DNA of 64,000 nucleotides from Typhlomys cinereus (Eukaryota > Chordata > Mammalia > Rodentia > Platacanthomyidae). Numbering within the stretch: the first letter of the stretch is position 1; each line of letters starts with the position of its first letter. The stretch spans positions 2,202,653 to 2,266,652 of the forward strand of contig JALPQD010000207.1 in NCBI GenBank assembly GCA_023101885.1, written 5' to 3'. Position numbers and translations under genes: made by a program. Shown here piece by piece: positions 1-12,571 of the stretch. The notes beneath the pieces were generated by a model, which worked only from the letters and a program-made list of their open reading frames with translations, did no database searches and was not told the origin of the DNA.

Positions 1-329
1 TTCGTTCTGCACAGTAATATTAGCCTTGGGAGGGGCTGATTCTTTGTCAGTATCAAACACACTTCCAAGTTACTCAGTCCTTCCGGCCTCCATAACCAGC
101 TTACATGATTTCTCAGGTTTATTTTGAATTGTCCATTTTAAATATTTGATTTTGATTTTGATTCAGATAACTTCTTTTGTCTATTAGGGTAATGTGGTTT
201 GAATCTGAGTCATCAGGCAAAAGGTTCATGTTTTAAACATTTGGTTCCTACCTGGGTGGCGCTATTTTTAAAGCTATAAGTCCTGGCTTGGGGGGCAGTG
301 GTTTTTTTGAGGTGGGCTTTTTCTTTCTC

Positions 330-383
330 TTAAAAAAATTTTTATGCACATGTTCCTGTATGTGTATGTGCATATGTGTGTGT

Positions 384-429
<46 letters not shown>

Positions 430-613
430 TGAAGCTCAAGGGTGACTTTGGGAGTCATCCTAGATTGTTTCTAACTTCTTTTGACCTCATTCTGGGATTT
501 CTCAAAGTCCATCTTCCAGAGCCAGAAGTGCAGATTGCTGTCATTACCACCTGGTGTTTTTACATGGATCGAACTCAGGTCACTCTGCAGAGGCTTACAC
601 CTCTCTAACCTCC
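330..613 (-). mobile_element. Older B2-superfamily SINE with (GT)n
   Basis: Diverged minus-strand copy of the main SINE: T-rich left end, (GT)n at 373-428, then GGGTGACTTTGGGAGTCATCC, TTCCAGAGCC, TGGATCGAACTCAGGTC and a decayed head (CTCTCTAACC). Translations rich in Cys-Val or His-Thr here are repeat artefacts. Confidence 0.75.
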
Positions 614-1435
614 CTTTTTGATTTTTAAAAATAACTTTTGTTGAATTTATTTTGTGGACAGTTTCATTCATATATGTTGTGCATTCTGCTTACTACAACC
701 TCCCACACACTCTGTCTTCCATACCCCTAATAGAGCTTACCTTCCCACAAACGTCTCCTCCATACAGACTACCCTGGTTAAATGCAGGAGGGATTTTCAA
801 GAATACACTTGCTTCTGGTTCCGTATCACTGCTTCCTGCTTCTCAACTATGAGAAGAATCTCCACCAGAAATCCAATGGCCATACACTCCACTTTGTCCC
901 CACATGGATACCCATGACTCACTGGAATCCTTCTGAAACCATGAGCCTAAATAACTCTTTTCTCACTTAAGTTTGTCTTTTCAAGGATTCTGTTACAGCA
1001 AAACACAATTGATCTTTCTAACTCCAAGTCTCCCACCTATCCCTGACCTCCAGTGCTGAGGACCAAATCCTGAGCTTCTCACATGATAGGGGAATAATTC
1101 TACCATAGGATTATATCCTCATCTTAAGATAATCATTATGACCTTGCTTCAGCAATTGGCTGGCATAGGAACCAGGGATCATAATGTGATGAGTGCTAAT
1201 TGTGTAACAGAGAGAGGTGGTAACACACTTCTCATATATACTTAGTGATGGAGATGTGAGAGGGAAGACTTTCACATTCTAAGACATCTTTAAGTTTCAA
1301 GTTACACACTTACAGAATGATCTGCAATTTTGATAAGCATAGATTTGAGTCATGTTTGCTTATCTAAACTCACCTATGACATTATTCCAACCATTTTTTC
1401 CCCATACTTTTTAAGTGAATACTGTAAAACACTAT

Positions 1436-1835
1436 CATAGATACAGATGTAAACTTGATGGTTGAGGGTGTGGGTTTTGGGCACATTTGTGAAGAATTAC
1501 TGCAGGAGGTTGTGTAGTTGATGGGGAAAGGCCCAGCCATGGTGGATAGACAGTACCCCAGTGGATGGAAAAGATAGAGGGAACTGATTGAGAAAGCTGG
1601 AATCCTTACAGACCAGCTGACCTGTAAGTAAGGATTTTGCCTCTTTCAGCTGTTATATGAATAAGAGGCAGCCTGTTCACTCAGAAATGATATTGGCATG
1701 GGCTCTTCTGCATACTGGACAAGGAACTGTGGCCAGGAATCATCAGAGAAAATTAAACTATTTGTTCTCTGAAGCTGTTTTATCATCAATTTATCAACAA
1801 TAATTCAGAATAACTGCAATAAACACTATTTCTGT
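1436..1835 (+). mobile_element. URR1-like DNA element, family 1
   Basis: One of six related segments of about 400 bp: starts ATAGATACAGATGTAAACTT then GATGGTTGAGGG, contains GGGCACATTTGTGAAGAATT, GGCCCAGCCATGGTGG, AGGGAACTGATTGAGAAAGC, and ends TTTATCATCAATTTATCAAC with GAATAACTGCAAT. The layout resembles rodent URR1 (non-autonomous hAT); the family name is inference. Confidence 0.55.
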
Positions 1836-2650
1836 CCAACCTAGTGTTCTGCATCCTTTCTTCATCTCAGTACTGTCACGCTTTGGGTAGTTATTACATT
1901 GTCTTTAGGGACTGTTCTGTGCATAGTAGGATGTTTTAAAACAGTGATATTCTCCTTCCACCAGATGTCAGGAACATATCTATCCCCTTTAGGAGACAGT
2001 CCTAAATGTCTCTAGGCATTTCTGAATATACTCTGGGGGACAAACATCACCCAGGATTAAGGACCATGTGCAAATGCTTGGATGAGTGAAGCCTGAACTG
2101 TCATAAATTGTGCTTGTATTTTTTGCTATCCGCTATTGCTAAGAATCCATTCCATTCATAAAGTTAAAAATCGATGAGCAATATTTTGTTTTTCAAAAGC
2201 ACTTGTTAAATAAGACTAAGTAGCATAAAATCTCTATTCCTTTTAATAAAGAAATCTGATAGTTGAGTTTGGTAATGGTCTTTGAACTGAATCCAGTAAT
2301 CTAGTTTCTTCTCCTCAGCATACTCTACATGGCATTCTTTTTTATTTTTATTCAGAAAAATTACTTTACACTTGAATATGGGATAGAATGGTGAGTGGGG
2401 AAATTTATTGGGGGAATCTGGAGATTGATAGGATTAGTCTTGCATGTAAGCTAGGAGGAAAGGAAATTTTCAAGAACTAATGGGAGAAAAATCATTAAGT
2501 TCCAAGCAAAGGATTTGCTGCCAGTGAAATGCAGTCATCATCTTCAAATTGGTGACTGTCAAGCCAGTGTGTGACAGCAGCTACCACCCATTCCCCTGTG
2601 ATTCCCAGGCCCCCACTCACAGGTCTCTTTTGGTTGTAACTGTATCTGTG

Positions 2651-2671
2651 TTTTTTTTTTTTTTTTTTTTT
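2651..2671. repeat. T(21) homopolymer
   Basis: Uninterrupted run of 21 T, without a recognisable attached SINE. Confidence 0.95.
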
Positions 2672-2894
2672 AAGAACTTGTAGACATTCAGCACACTTAA
2701 AAATTCTTACTTGCTTCCTGTCTTACTTTTTTGGGTACTTAACTAATTTCATGATCTACTGTCAGTTCTTCGAGTTCTTTCTCTCATCGATCGTGATCGG
2801 CACCATCTGATCGTGTGTTTTTGAATACTAACCCACTGAGATAGTGCTTATGGGGGAAACTGAAGATAAACGAGCCACTGATCATTTATCAACT

Positions 2895-2938
2895 CCTAAG
2901 AGAAGAAGAGAGATAGAGAGAGAGAAGGAGATAAATAG

Positions 2939-2982
<44 letters not shown>

Positions 2983-2984
2983 GA
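2895..2984. repeat. (GA)n/(GATA)n compound microsatellite
   Basis: GAGA stretches flanking ATAGATAGATAG, followed by (AG)n. Not next to a recognisable SINE. Confidence 0.95.
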
Positions 2985-3876
2985 GGATTGAATGGATTTT
3001 AATTTCACAAAGTTAGTTCTGAAAATATCTTTCGTGTTCTTTCCATTCAGTTTGTCATCCACCCTGACATAGCCATTTCTGCAACTTTGGTGCTGTTGTC
3101 CATAGGATTTCTGGACTGGAATGGAACAAAAGGACCAAGTTCTCTGGACTGAATGGTTCTACATGCTAGTTGAGTGCCATCTCAAGGCAAATCATAATTC
3201 GTTTGGCTACTAATAACATATACCTGGTCCTGAAATGGAAAAGTGAGCTGGAATTATTTTCTTATTTATTTTTGTTGTATCCTGACAGAAGTTCGAATTG
3301 TTAGTTGATATACCTTGAACATTGTCACAGTTTGTCTGCATGCTGCCTATAAATTCCCAGTCAAAGAGCTTAGGGGAACATGGAGGTTTTATTCTGATGA
3401 GTCTTGGCTGCAGTTCTTAGCCCAGCTTGGCAGAAGAGCGCATACCAATGTCAGGGGCTGAAGGAACTATCCACACCACATCCACAGGGATTGCTGAGAG
3501 AGAGTAAAACTCACTTGCCAGTATACCACAGAGTGCCAACTCACTGAATTAGCTTCCCTCGTCTTATTTACTAGCCCAGAGAATAGTCTTAGCCACCATG
3601 GGCTGAGTTTTCCCACATCGATCAGACAGTCTACTGAAGGCTTGCTCAGAACTTGCCATAATTATGAATTCTTCACAAATGTATCCAGAGTTCAGCATCC
3701 AACTTTCTAGTGGATCTATATATCTAACTAGCACAAACATCTTATTTGACCATAGTATTTCCTTTGTAGTTAGGAAAATATTACCCCAAAGCCAGGTGAC
3801 TTTTGTAAAACTTGTTTTTTAAATAATATTTTTTTAATCCAATATGTTTAACTCAACACATATGTAAGGACACTAT

Positions 3877-3986
3877 ACCTGTAATATAGACAAAGTATTA
3901 TAGTAATGCTATAATAATGATACAAAAATATACTTGTAATATAATCAAAATATTATAGCGGTATTATACTAATGGTACATAATAGA
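3877..3986. repeat. Imperfect 55-bp tandem duplication, AT-rich
   Basis: Two adjacent units starting at 3877 (ACCTGTAATATAGACAAAGT) and 3932 (ACTTGTAATATAATCAAAAT) share a spaced TATTATAG...TAAT...GGTAC-like pattern. Confidence 0.6.
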
Positions 3987-4349
3987 ATAGCATTATAATA
4001 GAATCGATGATGCAGTAACAGAATAGCTGTATACAGCTTTTCAATTGCTGCCAGACTCTGAGATACTGAGAAGATTTGAGGGATTTACAGTTCTCTGAAC
4101 CTTATCACTTAAGAGTGTGATTGCTTTAGAGGTACCAAGAGCTCTCAGATCATCTGGTCTTGTAGCTGTCACATTAACAGATCACAAGTCAGTGGGGTTT
4201 GTGTGTTCATAGTTATCTTGTAAGTCTCTGAAATAGGGCTCCTCCGATTCTTTCTATTAAGTTAGGGACTTTTCTATTCTGTTTGCTAATTAAGTTTTTA
4301 AAATATTGAATCACAATCACTGACGGTCATAGCTCCTAGTTGAAAACAC

Positions 4350-4450
4350 TCACCTGAGCCGGCAACTGTTTCACAGACGGGGAACCTGGGGTCTGGTAAT
4401 GTGAAGTCATTTACCTAAGATCAAGCAGCTCATTATTAGCAGCTAAAACT
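4350..4450 (+). repeat. Probable MIR relic
   Basis: CAGACGGGGAACCTGGGGTC, GAAGTCATTTACCTAAGATC and AAGCAGCTCATTA follow the 3' half of MIR. Confidence 0.45.
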
Positions 4451-4964
4451 AGTGGTCTATTGAACACACACGTGGCATTTGAAATTCCAACCATCTAGCA
4501 TTGGTGCTCATATAACCACCTATAGCCACACCAGAAAGAACTTTCCATTGCTCTGGAGGAAATCAAGAGGTCATACTGGCATGTGATTTGCTGTCACACT
4601 GATGCACTGGACTCATCATGACTGTGTTGGGCAGGTATGGCAAGGAGTCTCTGTTCCCATGATGCTCTGAGCTGTGACCCTGCTCTCATTGACTCAATCA
4701 TGTCAGTTTACTGGTATATTTTCTTTTTTTATTGATATATTTCCTGCATTTTCCTTACAATGAGATAAACAGTAATGGTGGAGATGGTATGGTTCACAGA
4801 AAGCTTATATTTGGCCTTTACCAACTCCTGAGGATTATGTCATAAGGTATTTATAATTCCCAGCACATGGAAACACACAAAGAAAATAGATGACAAGAGT
4901 TACAGTGATAATATTGGTAGATGATAGCAGTTTTAATCACAGCAGTGTTAACAGTAATAGGGTC

Positions 4965-5345
4965 ATAGTTAGATACAGGTGTCAACTTGATGGTTGAGGA
5001 TTTGCGCTCTGGACACATTTGCAGAGAATTGGTAGTTAAGTTAAGCCCAGAATGAACCTGAAGGAGATGGGGAAAGCCCAGTGCACGGTGAGTAGAACTC
5101 GTTCCCGGGAAGGGGGGCATCCTGTACATATGCTGATCTGGCAAGTAAGGATTATCTCTTCCTCTCAACAGTTACATGGATAGGGGTGTGGCCAGTTCCC
5201 TTGGCCTGTTGGTGATGGTGCATGCTCTCCTGCCAAGCTGGAATAAGAAGTGTGACCAGACAATCATAAGAGAAAATAAACTCCATGTTCCCTAAAGCTG
5301 CTTGGTAGTAATTTATCAGCACAATGCAGGCAAACTGCAACAAAT
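4965..5345 (+). mobile_element. URR1-like DNA element, family 1
   Basis: TAGATACAGGTGTCAACTTG, GGACACATTTGCAGAGAATT, GATCTGGCAAGTAAGGATTA, GGTGTGGCCAGTTCCCTTGG, AATCATAAGAGAAAATAAAC and ATGCAGGCAAACTGCAAC. Reverse-strand open frames at 4851-5478 are chance readings of it. Confidence 0.6.
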
Positions 5346-5823
5346 AGTAATGATGACAGTGAGCATAATGATGAGAATAAAATGGTAATGATAGTAACAA
5401 ATTATTATTTGGATGATTTACTCTGTTACAGAAATCATTTGTTAGATTGACTACCTCCCTAACACACCTTGGTATCAAAATTAGTTCTCAGGTTTAGAAT
5501 CTTGTTGTTAAGATGAAAGAATGAAGCTGTAGATGTTAAAGGTCTGATAGCAGTGTAGAGAGATATTGTGAAATGACATTCTGTCGGTTTCCTCCATATC
5601 TATTTCTATATAATGAAACCTCTGGTCTCTTCATACATTTTTTTTTCATTGTGGACAGGACCTTCAATTATGCAAAACTTGTTGGTAAGTTCTAGTTACT
5701 TTCCTTGACCTGCTAGGGCCCAAGGAAAACACGCTGTCTTTTCTGTGAAATTCTTTTCGTATTTATGCAAAAAAGCATTTCTGGGATGCACTAAGATGAT
5801 TTCCTATTAATTGGATAAATTGT

Positions 5824-5868
<45 letters not shown>
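5824..5868. repeat. (GT)n microsatellite, free-standing
   Basis: About 22 GT units flanked by unique sequence with no SINE landmarks. Confidence 0.95.
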
Positions 5869-6005
5869 CATAAACAAAGGGATCCCTCATACCCGAAGAC
5901 CCCAAATGTATCTCAAAGTAAATTAGACTCACTCAGAAACTTCGCATCTGTTTGTTCTCCCGGTTATAAATTCACAAAGAGGATCTGTTTCTCCTTTTAA
6001 AAATG

Positions 6006-6019
6006 GTTTCCCTAGCAAC
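6006..6019. promoter_or_regulatory. Candidate RFX X-box
   Basis: GTTTCCCTAGCAAC has both RFX half-sites (GTTNCC and GCAAC) with the normal two-base spacing, in non-repetitive DNA. Match only; single 14-mers occur by chance. Confidence 0.3.
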
Positions 6020-7587
6020 TAAGCCACCCCGACACTATGAGAGCAGTTTGTCACTTTTGAAGTTTGACTTTCTGACAAGGCCTTCTGGCTCAGAGAGATG
6101 AAGAAAACATCATCTAAACACAAACATTTCCGAAATGCTCATATGGTGAACCACAAATGGAAACGTACACTGAGGTGACTTCTCTGTAGATCGCGTGTCA
6201 GCCTTGTCAACGCCACCCTCCTGTCCCAGCCTCCACAGAGGAACATTGCTTGAAATAGCTATCTCTGTAGCACAGAACAGATGGGAATGATTCCTAAAGT
6301 GGTTCAATTACCATAAAGATAGATTCTGGGAAGCAGCAGACCGACAAGAGATATAGGAAGATTTGCCATAGGCAGCAGCACACAAAGCAAACCCACCTGC
6401 GATTGCTCAATCCCGCTTATCTGCAGGCTAAAATAAACCCATGGGTCACAACTTGGGTGCGTCATAGGAACACAGCCATTTGTCTTACCTACAGAGGGTC
6501 AGGGCAAAGTGAAAACAATGTGGGTTTTATCTAATTCTCAGATTTACTTTTCATTTGTTTTACAATCTTAATAATGCTGCTGCGGCTGCTGCTTTTATTA
6601 TGTAAGCCTGGTTCTCCCCCAGTTTCACATTGCTGTTTCATTTTCTAGTGACAGGTCAGAGTTTTGTTCAATTATGTTTTTCCTTCCCTTGTATAATCGT
6701 ACTCTGGCTCTGGGCTATAACTAGAATGTCATGGTGGGGGGGGGGATGGAAAGAGTAAGCAATAGAAAAGGAAGGAATAGCATCGCCATTGGGTTTCTTA
6801 GATAATTTTCTACTGGTTCTTTAACAAAAGCAAGAGAGAAATTGATGATGCCCCTAGGATTTTTTTGAGATCTACAGAGACCCTCGAATGAGCTAAGAGT
6901 AGAAGGAGCACAGGAAAGCGGGGCAGAAGCCAAAGGAAGTAATGCAAGCGTGTGCACACTGGCCTAGAGGTACAGGAGGCTGCGTGAGAAGAGGAGCTTC
7001 AGATCAAATGACCGCAGCTTGGGGTGGATTAGACCTGGCTGCACACAAGGCAGGAAATCACATGACAAGCACGTACTTATCTTTCACACTGAAAGATTCA
7101 AGTTCTGGTGTTTCTGAGACTATTTGGGGGTTTCTTTCTGTCCTATTGCTCCCCATCATTCTGTCAGCTCCAGAGTAAAGCTCTGTCTTCAGGATCTAAA
7201 GAGGCATCAGAGATTTCCAGACGCCAGTGTGGAGGATGCTATGAGGTTGGGGCGAGGACTGTGTCACACCATCCTGAGGAGGCTTGATTCTAATTATATC
7301 TCACGGGTTATACGGGCTCCAGAGTCCTGTGTAATCAGCAGGGCGGCTACAGAATACATAGAGGCTGCAACAGTCACAGCTTAATCTTTTTTTTTTTTTT
7401 AAATTACAACCGCAATTGTCTTAGATGATGGAATCAACAGTGAGGCAGAATAAAAAGTTAGAATAAAAAGCTGCTGTTTTGAAACCGAAGGTGGCAGTAA
7501 ATACTTGTAGAAGTTACAGGGAAAAGTTATTTTCTATGTGTGTGTGAAATCTAAGATTTCAGACACATTCTATTGGAAGTTGACATT

Positions 7588-7815
7588 AATAATCATCAAA
7601 CATATAGTGAGTGTTTTCTATGCGCCAGGCACTACTCCATGCTTTAAGCCACTCATGTTACTTAACGGAGCGTATGAGGTCATTTTATAAATGATGCATT
7701 ACAAATGAGGAAAGGAGGGTTTTTCTTTTTTTCATTTTTGAGAAATGGAGATCAGCGAGGGTCACACATCTTGTGTCTGTCTAGCCTCCACTTGCAATAC
7801 AGTCTTTATGTTAAA
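7588..7815 (+). repeat. MIR relic
   Basis: GTGAGTGTTTTCTATGCGCC, AGGCACTACTCCATGCTTTA, ATGAGGTCATTTTATAAATG, ACAAATGAGGAAAGGAGGG and GAGGGTCACACATC follow MIR in order. Confidence 0.65.
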
Positions 7816-8214
7816 GCCAGTGACTGAAATATCTCAGAAGAGAAGCTGGATCCCAGGACTGGGCAAACATGGCGATGAGGTGAGTTCGTGAGCGGCCAAA
7901 AGCATGAGAACTTTGAGAAGAAAAGGCCCAGACTCAAGGAGGAGGGGATCAGATGCCACGAGGAGACGGGTGCCCTGTGGTGTGTTTGAAAGGCAGGGCA
8001 CCATGAAGGCTCTCTGGGAAAAAACCAGGGCCCAGCACTGTCAGAGAGAACTAGGAGACAGATTTTCTGATAGAATAAAGGGGTTAAAGTATCCTCAACG
8101 CAGAATTATACAAGAGCTCAAAAGCCAATGACTTGAGGAGCAGGATTGGCTTTTCTTTAGATGTGGCTGGTAGGGACTTAGGAATGGGTGGGGGATATTC
8201 AGAAAGCTCTGCTG

Positions 8215-8755
8215 GATAATAATCCTAATGCTATTAGCAGTGGACAAAAGGAGTTGCTGTTAGATTGTAAGAGCCTCAAGATAGGGAGGACCAAAGTATG
8301 TAAGATACTCCACGCAAGTTAGGGCTGCTGCAGCAGAATTGGACTTTGTCTGACCTGCACAATGGCTGACATATCAACAACCCCCAAAGTCTAGCATGGA
8401 TCACAGGGGAGAAGGCTCCAGGCAATAGGATCCTTAGAGGCAAGGAGTTAAACAATCATAATAGAGTTCCCATACTAACAGGCAGCCCAAGAAGGGGCTC
8501 CAGGCTATGTCACTGAGTCCTGAACCCTCACTAGGGCAAAGGACTCAGAGGGAGGTTTGGTGTCACACAAAAGGATGCTCCAGGAGATGGGAGGGAGGAA
8601 GGGGGAGGCACTTGAAGAGGGAGGAAGGGAGAGGGGTGAACGGAAGGGGAGAATTCAGTGGGGGATGACTGGGGAGGGGAAAGGAGAGGGAGAGGATGGG
8701 TATACCTATTGAGCTTGTATGATTAGGGAAAAAATAAAATGTGGGAGAAAAAGAA
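8215..8755 (+). mobile_element. L1 3' end, + orientation
   Basis: The + strand here is the reverse complement relative of the minus-strand L1 3' ends at 33166, 45000 and 53676: TTAGATTGTAAGAGCCTCAA, GATACTCCACGCAAGTTAG, AAGTCTAGCATG, TAGGATCCTTAGAGGCAAGG, a purine-rich GGGAGG tract, then TACCTATTGAGCTTGTATGA and A-rich end. Diverged, so an older insertion. Confidence 0.72.
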
Positions 8756-8759
8756 AGAG

Positions 8760-8945
8760 TTTACAGAATACATAGTGTGGGTTGGGTACTGTTTGAAGGG
8801 GGTGTGCGCCAACTCTTACCATAGCACTGTGATGGCTACTGTCCTTGTTTCTACATTACAGGTGGGAAGACGCAGGCAGTGAGAAGCTAAGTATTTTGTC
8901 CCTGGTCACGTTGCTTTAAAGCAGAGCTGCAGTGGAAATAATCTT
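8760..8945 (+). repeat. Probable MIR relic
   Basis: GGGTACTGTTTGAAGGGGGT, TTTCTACATTACAGGTGGGA, AGACGCAGGCAGTGAGAAGC and TCCCTGGTCACG match a MIR 3' half. Confidence 0.5.
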
Positions 8946-9273
8946 TGTTGAGTCCCTTCTTAGCGGTGGAGGGGATAAAAAGGGTCTTTTTGAGCTTTTC
9001 ACCTCCTCTTTTCTTTTTGGCATAGGCTGTTGAAATCAGGGTCTGTTAAGGCATGTTCTTGAACAACGAGTTTTAAAGTTCCTTTTTGTTTGTTTGTTTT
9101 TTCGAATCAAATAGGAAAAGTCCTTTGATTTTTTTTCCTAAGATATAATCTCAGGGATTTTTTTATAGGAAATGAAATGTTAAGTGTATTTGATAATTAT
9201 TATTCTTTCATTAAGTAGAATGTTTTGAAAATGGATGAATTTTACTGTATTTTTCTATCATCTTTTTTTAAAG

Positions 9274-9322
9274 CTAAAATCGTTTTTAAAAATTTACTTA
9301 ATTTATTTATTCGTGTGTGTGT

Positions 9323-9367
<45 letters not shown>

Positions 9368-9606
9368 TGTGTGCGTGCACTGGAAGGCACTCTGTGTCCC
9401 TGTGCAGGCCCAATGGTGACTTCATTTACGATCCTGGGCTGATTCTATCTCCTTTTTGTTTCACCCTGTGATTTCCCAGGCTTTGCATTTCAGAACTAGA
9501 AGTACAAGCCACTGCCATTTCCTCCTGGCTTTTTAACGTGGGTTCTGAACTCAGGTTCTTCTGCTTGCAAAGCAGATTCTTAACCCTGAGCCATCTCTCC
9601 AGCCGC
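9274..9606 (-). mobile_element. Older B2-superfamily SINE
   Basis: Minus-strand copy with (GT)n at 9308-9370, body TTTCCCAGGCTTTGCATTTC, TGAACTCAGGTTCTTCTGC, ending GAGCCATCTCTCCAGCC. Possible imperfect target duplication rich in T and ending TTTAAAG near 9259-9273 and 9612-9628. Confidence 0.82.
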
Positions 9607-10524
9607 GCCATCATTTTTTTTTTAAAGAAATTCAGCTATTACTTTTAAAATAATTTAAGAGAAATTTGAAATTCCACTGGAAAATACATTGCATGTTGAT
9701 CAGGAAGGTCATTGAGACAACCAAAATGATGTGTTATGGATCTGAGACTCTCTGGAAAAGAAAGGCATTCTATCTTTAGGGAAAAAAATTGAACCACTGA
9801 TTCTGTGCTAGAACAATGATCTTCTGTGCTTTGGATTCCTTTATGCCTACAGACTGCTCAGTTGAATGTCATTAGACCTTCTAGAACTTTCCACATATTT
9901 GAAAGCTCACTCATCTCCTACACAGCCATGCTGATATGAGAGAAAGCATGTATATATAGGCCAAGTGCGATACTGTATGAGAAGCGCATTGGAATCTGAG
10001 GCTACGGATTGCCGCTCTGTATTCCTAGCTGTCCTCAGGTAACCAGATTTATTATGTCGACATGTGGATTCCAAAGGCTATAGATTCTTAAAATACTTTG
10101 CTGCAGACGCTGCAGATTTATTTCTCGAATACAATAGTACCCTTGTATTAAAAAAGCAAAGACTTGTAAAAAGCGTTTGTTTAGAATTGGGTGGCATTTA
10201 AAATCAGAAGATGTGATCAAAATAGATTTGTTTTTTAGGTAGAGTTAGCAAGTAAAATTATGAGTGGGAAAAGCAATTCATTGTACACAGAGATATAAGA
10301 CCATAAATTTCAAAGCAAGAAAAAAAAAAGACAGTTGATTAGGAAATAAAGATAAACCAAAATTCTGATTTTAAAACAAAGTACTTTGGAGTGTACAAGG
10401 TTTTACTGAAATTTTAAAATAATGATTATGTACTGACATGTATTGGATTTAAATGTGTACTCAATGTTAAAGCTGCTATTTAGTTTGGGAATCTCATTAT
10501 TACACTGTATACAGATAACGCGGA

Positions 10525-10650
10525 TAACCTTGGTTGAGCAAGCACTGGATGGTAGACTCACATTTGGATCATTTCATGTAAAATTTTATTTAATTCTCAC
10601 AAAAGTTCTAAGAACTAGATAATTTAGTTTGTTTATGGAAATGATTTTCA
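10525..10650 (+). repeat. Probable MIR/L2-type relic
   Basis: TGAGCAAGCACTGGATGG, TTTATTTAATTCTCACAAAA and GTTCTAAGAACTAGATAA resemble the centre of MIR. Confidence 0.4.
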
Positions 10651-10856
10651 AGTGACCTTCTTTTAATCCCTTTTCATGTTGTACGAATACTTTAAGCAAC
10701 CTGTCATTTTGTTAATGTAGAACTTCTTGTATAATGGAGTAAATAATGTGTTTCATTAGATACCTGAAAAGAAAATGAAGGAAAACACTTCTCTCACATC
10801 ATCAGCTATGTTATTTCTTACATTTTCGAAAGCATTTCTATTTCTTATTTAGGAAT

Positions 10857-10890
10857 CTCTCTCTCTCTCTCTCTCTCTCTTTCTGTGTGT

Positions 10891-10930
<40 letters not shown>

Positions 10931-11131
10931 CAGAAGGCATCTTGTATGTCAAGAGTGACATTGGGAATCATCCTGGCTTGCTCTACTTCTTACTGATTTG
11001 CTCTGGGCTTTCCAGGGCCAAACTTGTAGGTTGCTGCCATCAGGCATTTTTATGTGGATTCGGGGAACCAAACTCAGGTCTTTTTGCTGACAAGTTAAAG
11101 GCTATAACCCCTGAGCCATCTCTCCAGCCTC
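10857..11131 (-). mobile_element. Older B2-superfamily SINE
   Basis: Minus-strand copy beginning with (CT)n(GT)n at 10857-10928, then GAGTGACATTGGGAATCATCC, GGAACCAAACTCAGGTC and CTGAGCCATCTCTCCAGCCT. Confidence 0.82.
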
Positions 11132-11872
11132 CTCTTCGAAGCTTTCCTGTTACCCTGTGTGTTTTGATAAGTGGCTGAGGAGCTTAACTACATACAGTTG
11201 CAGCTACTGATTCACTCTTAACTGGGGCGAGACCTTGGGGGAAATACTTTACCCTCTCTGCTCTTTTGGCATCACACCTGTGCTCCTTTCCTTAGCTTGG
11301 CTATACATTATTCACTCACACAGAGAGTATCTGTCAAATGTTACACTCCAGGGGTGCAGGGATGAGACAAAAGGCATCGTTAATCCTGACTTCCCAGAAG
11401 AATACCTAGGTTTGGTCCCTAGAGTGTTTTGCATACCGTGAGAACATTCTAGTTTTCTTGGCTGCAAGGTTGTTGAAAGCTTCCGTGTCTAAAGTGAAAT
11501 CAAAAGAAAAAGACCATCCCAATGTAATTTGATTCACCTGCAAGTCTTCACGGACTCAATTAATCTTTTGCAAATGCATTCATCTTCACTCAAAACAAAA
11601 TTTTAGTCTAAGTGGCGATTGATTTATGAGGAGATGAGCAAATATTAGATGTTTTAACTTGCCACCAGTTATGTAACTCTGGATGAATCAAGGTTTAGTT
11701 GTTGCTCATGAGAGTGGTAGGATTTATAAAAGATCTTTTGGATGATAGACAAGTGTCGGTATTCTTAAAATTTTCCCTTCTGTGTTGGAGAAAAAGGGAA
11801 ATCATACAAAAAAACACACTAATGTGACATTTGTGAATTCCATGTATTTGTTCCAAAAAGAAAGAGAAAATA

Positions 11873-12075
11873 TAATATTTACTGGGTGTCCACTATATGC
11901 CGGATTGTATTCCACAGGTTGTGAATGTCATCTCATTTAACAATACATATATCATATTGATGCTTTTATGATTATCATTTTATAAATGAAGAAACTAGGA
12001 CTCATGGAATTTAAATGACTTATATGAATTAATATATCAGGTGGATTTAGGATTTCATTGTGATTCTGAGTCTAA
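11873..12075 (+). repeat. MIR relic
   Basis: TTTACTGGGTGTCCACTATA, TGCCGGATTGTATTCC, CATCTCATTTAACAATAC, CATTTTATAAATGAAGAAAC and TTTAAATGACTTATATG follow MIR in order. Confidence 0.65.
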
Positions 12076-12304
12076 ATATCATTATTACTATCAGTATAAT
12101 TATTCAATTGATGAATTCAAACTAGGACTTAGAGCTTATACATCATCTTATGTTGTTTTGAAAATAAATATTGTTTACTGAAAACTTAAGTAATGATGCA
12201 TAGACATTTGACAATCTCTTCCCATGCCTGTGTTGTATTATATTGTTAGATATATGGCTTTAGAATTTTCACTAGAGACAACATAATTGTATTCTACTTT
12301 TTAT

Positions 12305-12571
12305 TTTTTTTGTGTGGGTAGGTGGGGTGTGGTTGTGAGTAGAAGAGGGTACTGTGTGTGACTGTGGAAGCCCAAGGGTGACTTCAGGAATATCCTGGGT
12401 TGTTCTTTCTCATTGCTTTGCTCTGGGGTTTTCCAGGCTCTGCCTTCCAGGGCTGGAGTGTAGGCCTCTACTATTTCTACCTGGTGCTTTTACATGGGAT
12501 CTGGGATTTGAACTCAGGTAATTTTGCTTTGGAGGTAAAGTCTTTAACCTCTGAGCATCTTTCCATCCCCC
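12305..12571 (-). mobile_element. Older B2-superfamily SINE
   Basis: Minus-strand copy with a short GT-rich start, CCCAAGGGTGACTTCAGGAA, GGCTCTGCCTTCCAGGGCTG, TTTGAACTCAGG and CTGAGCATCTTTCCATCCCC. Confidence 0.78.
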
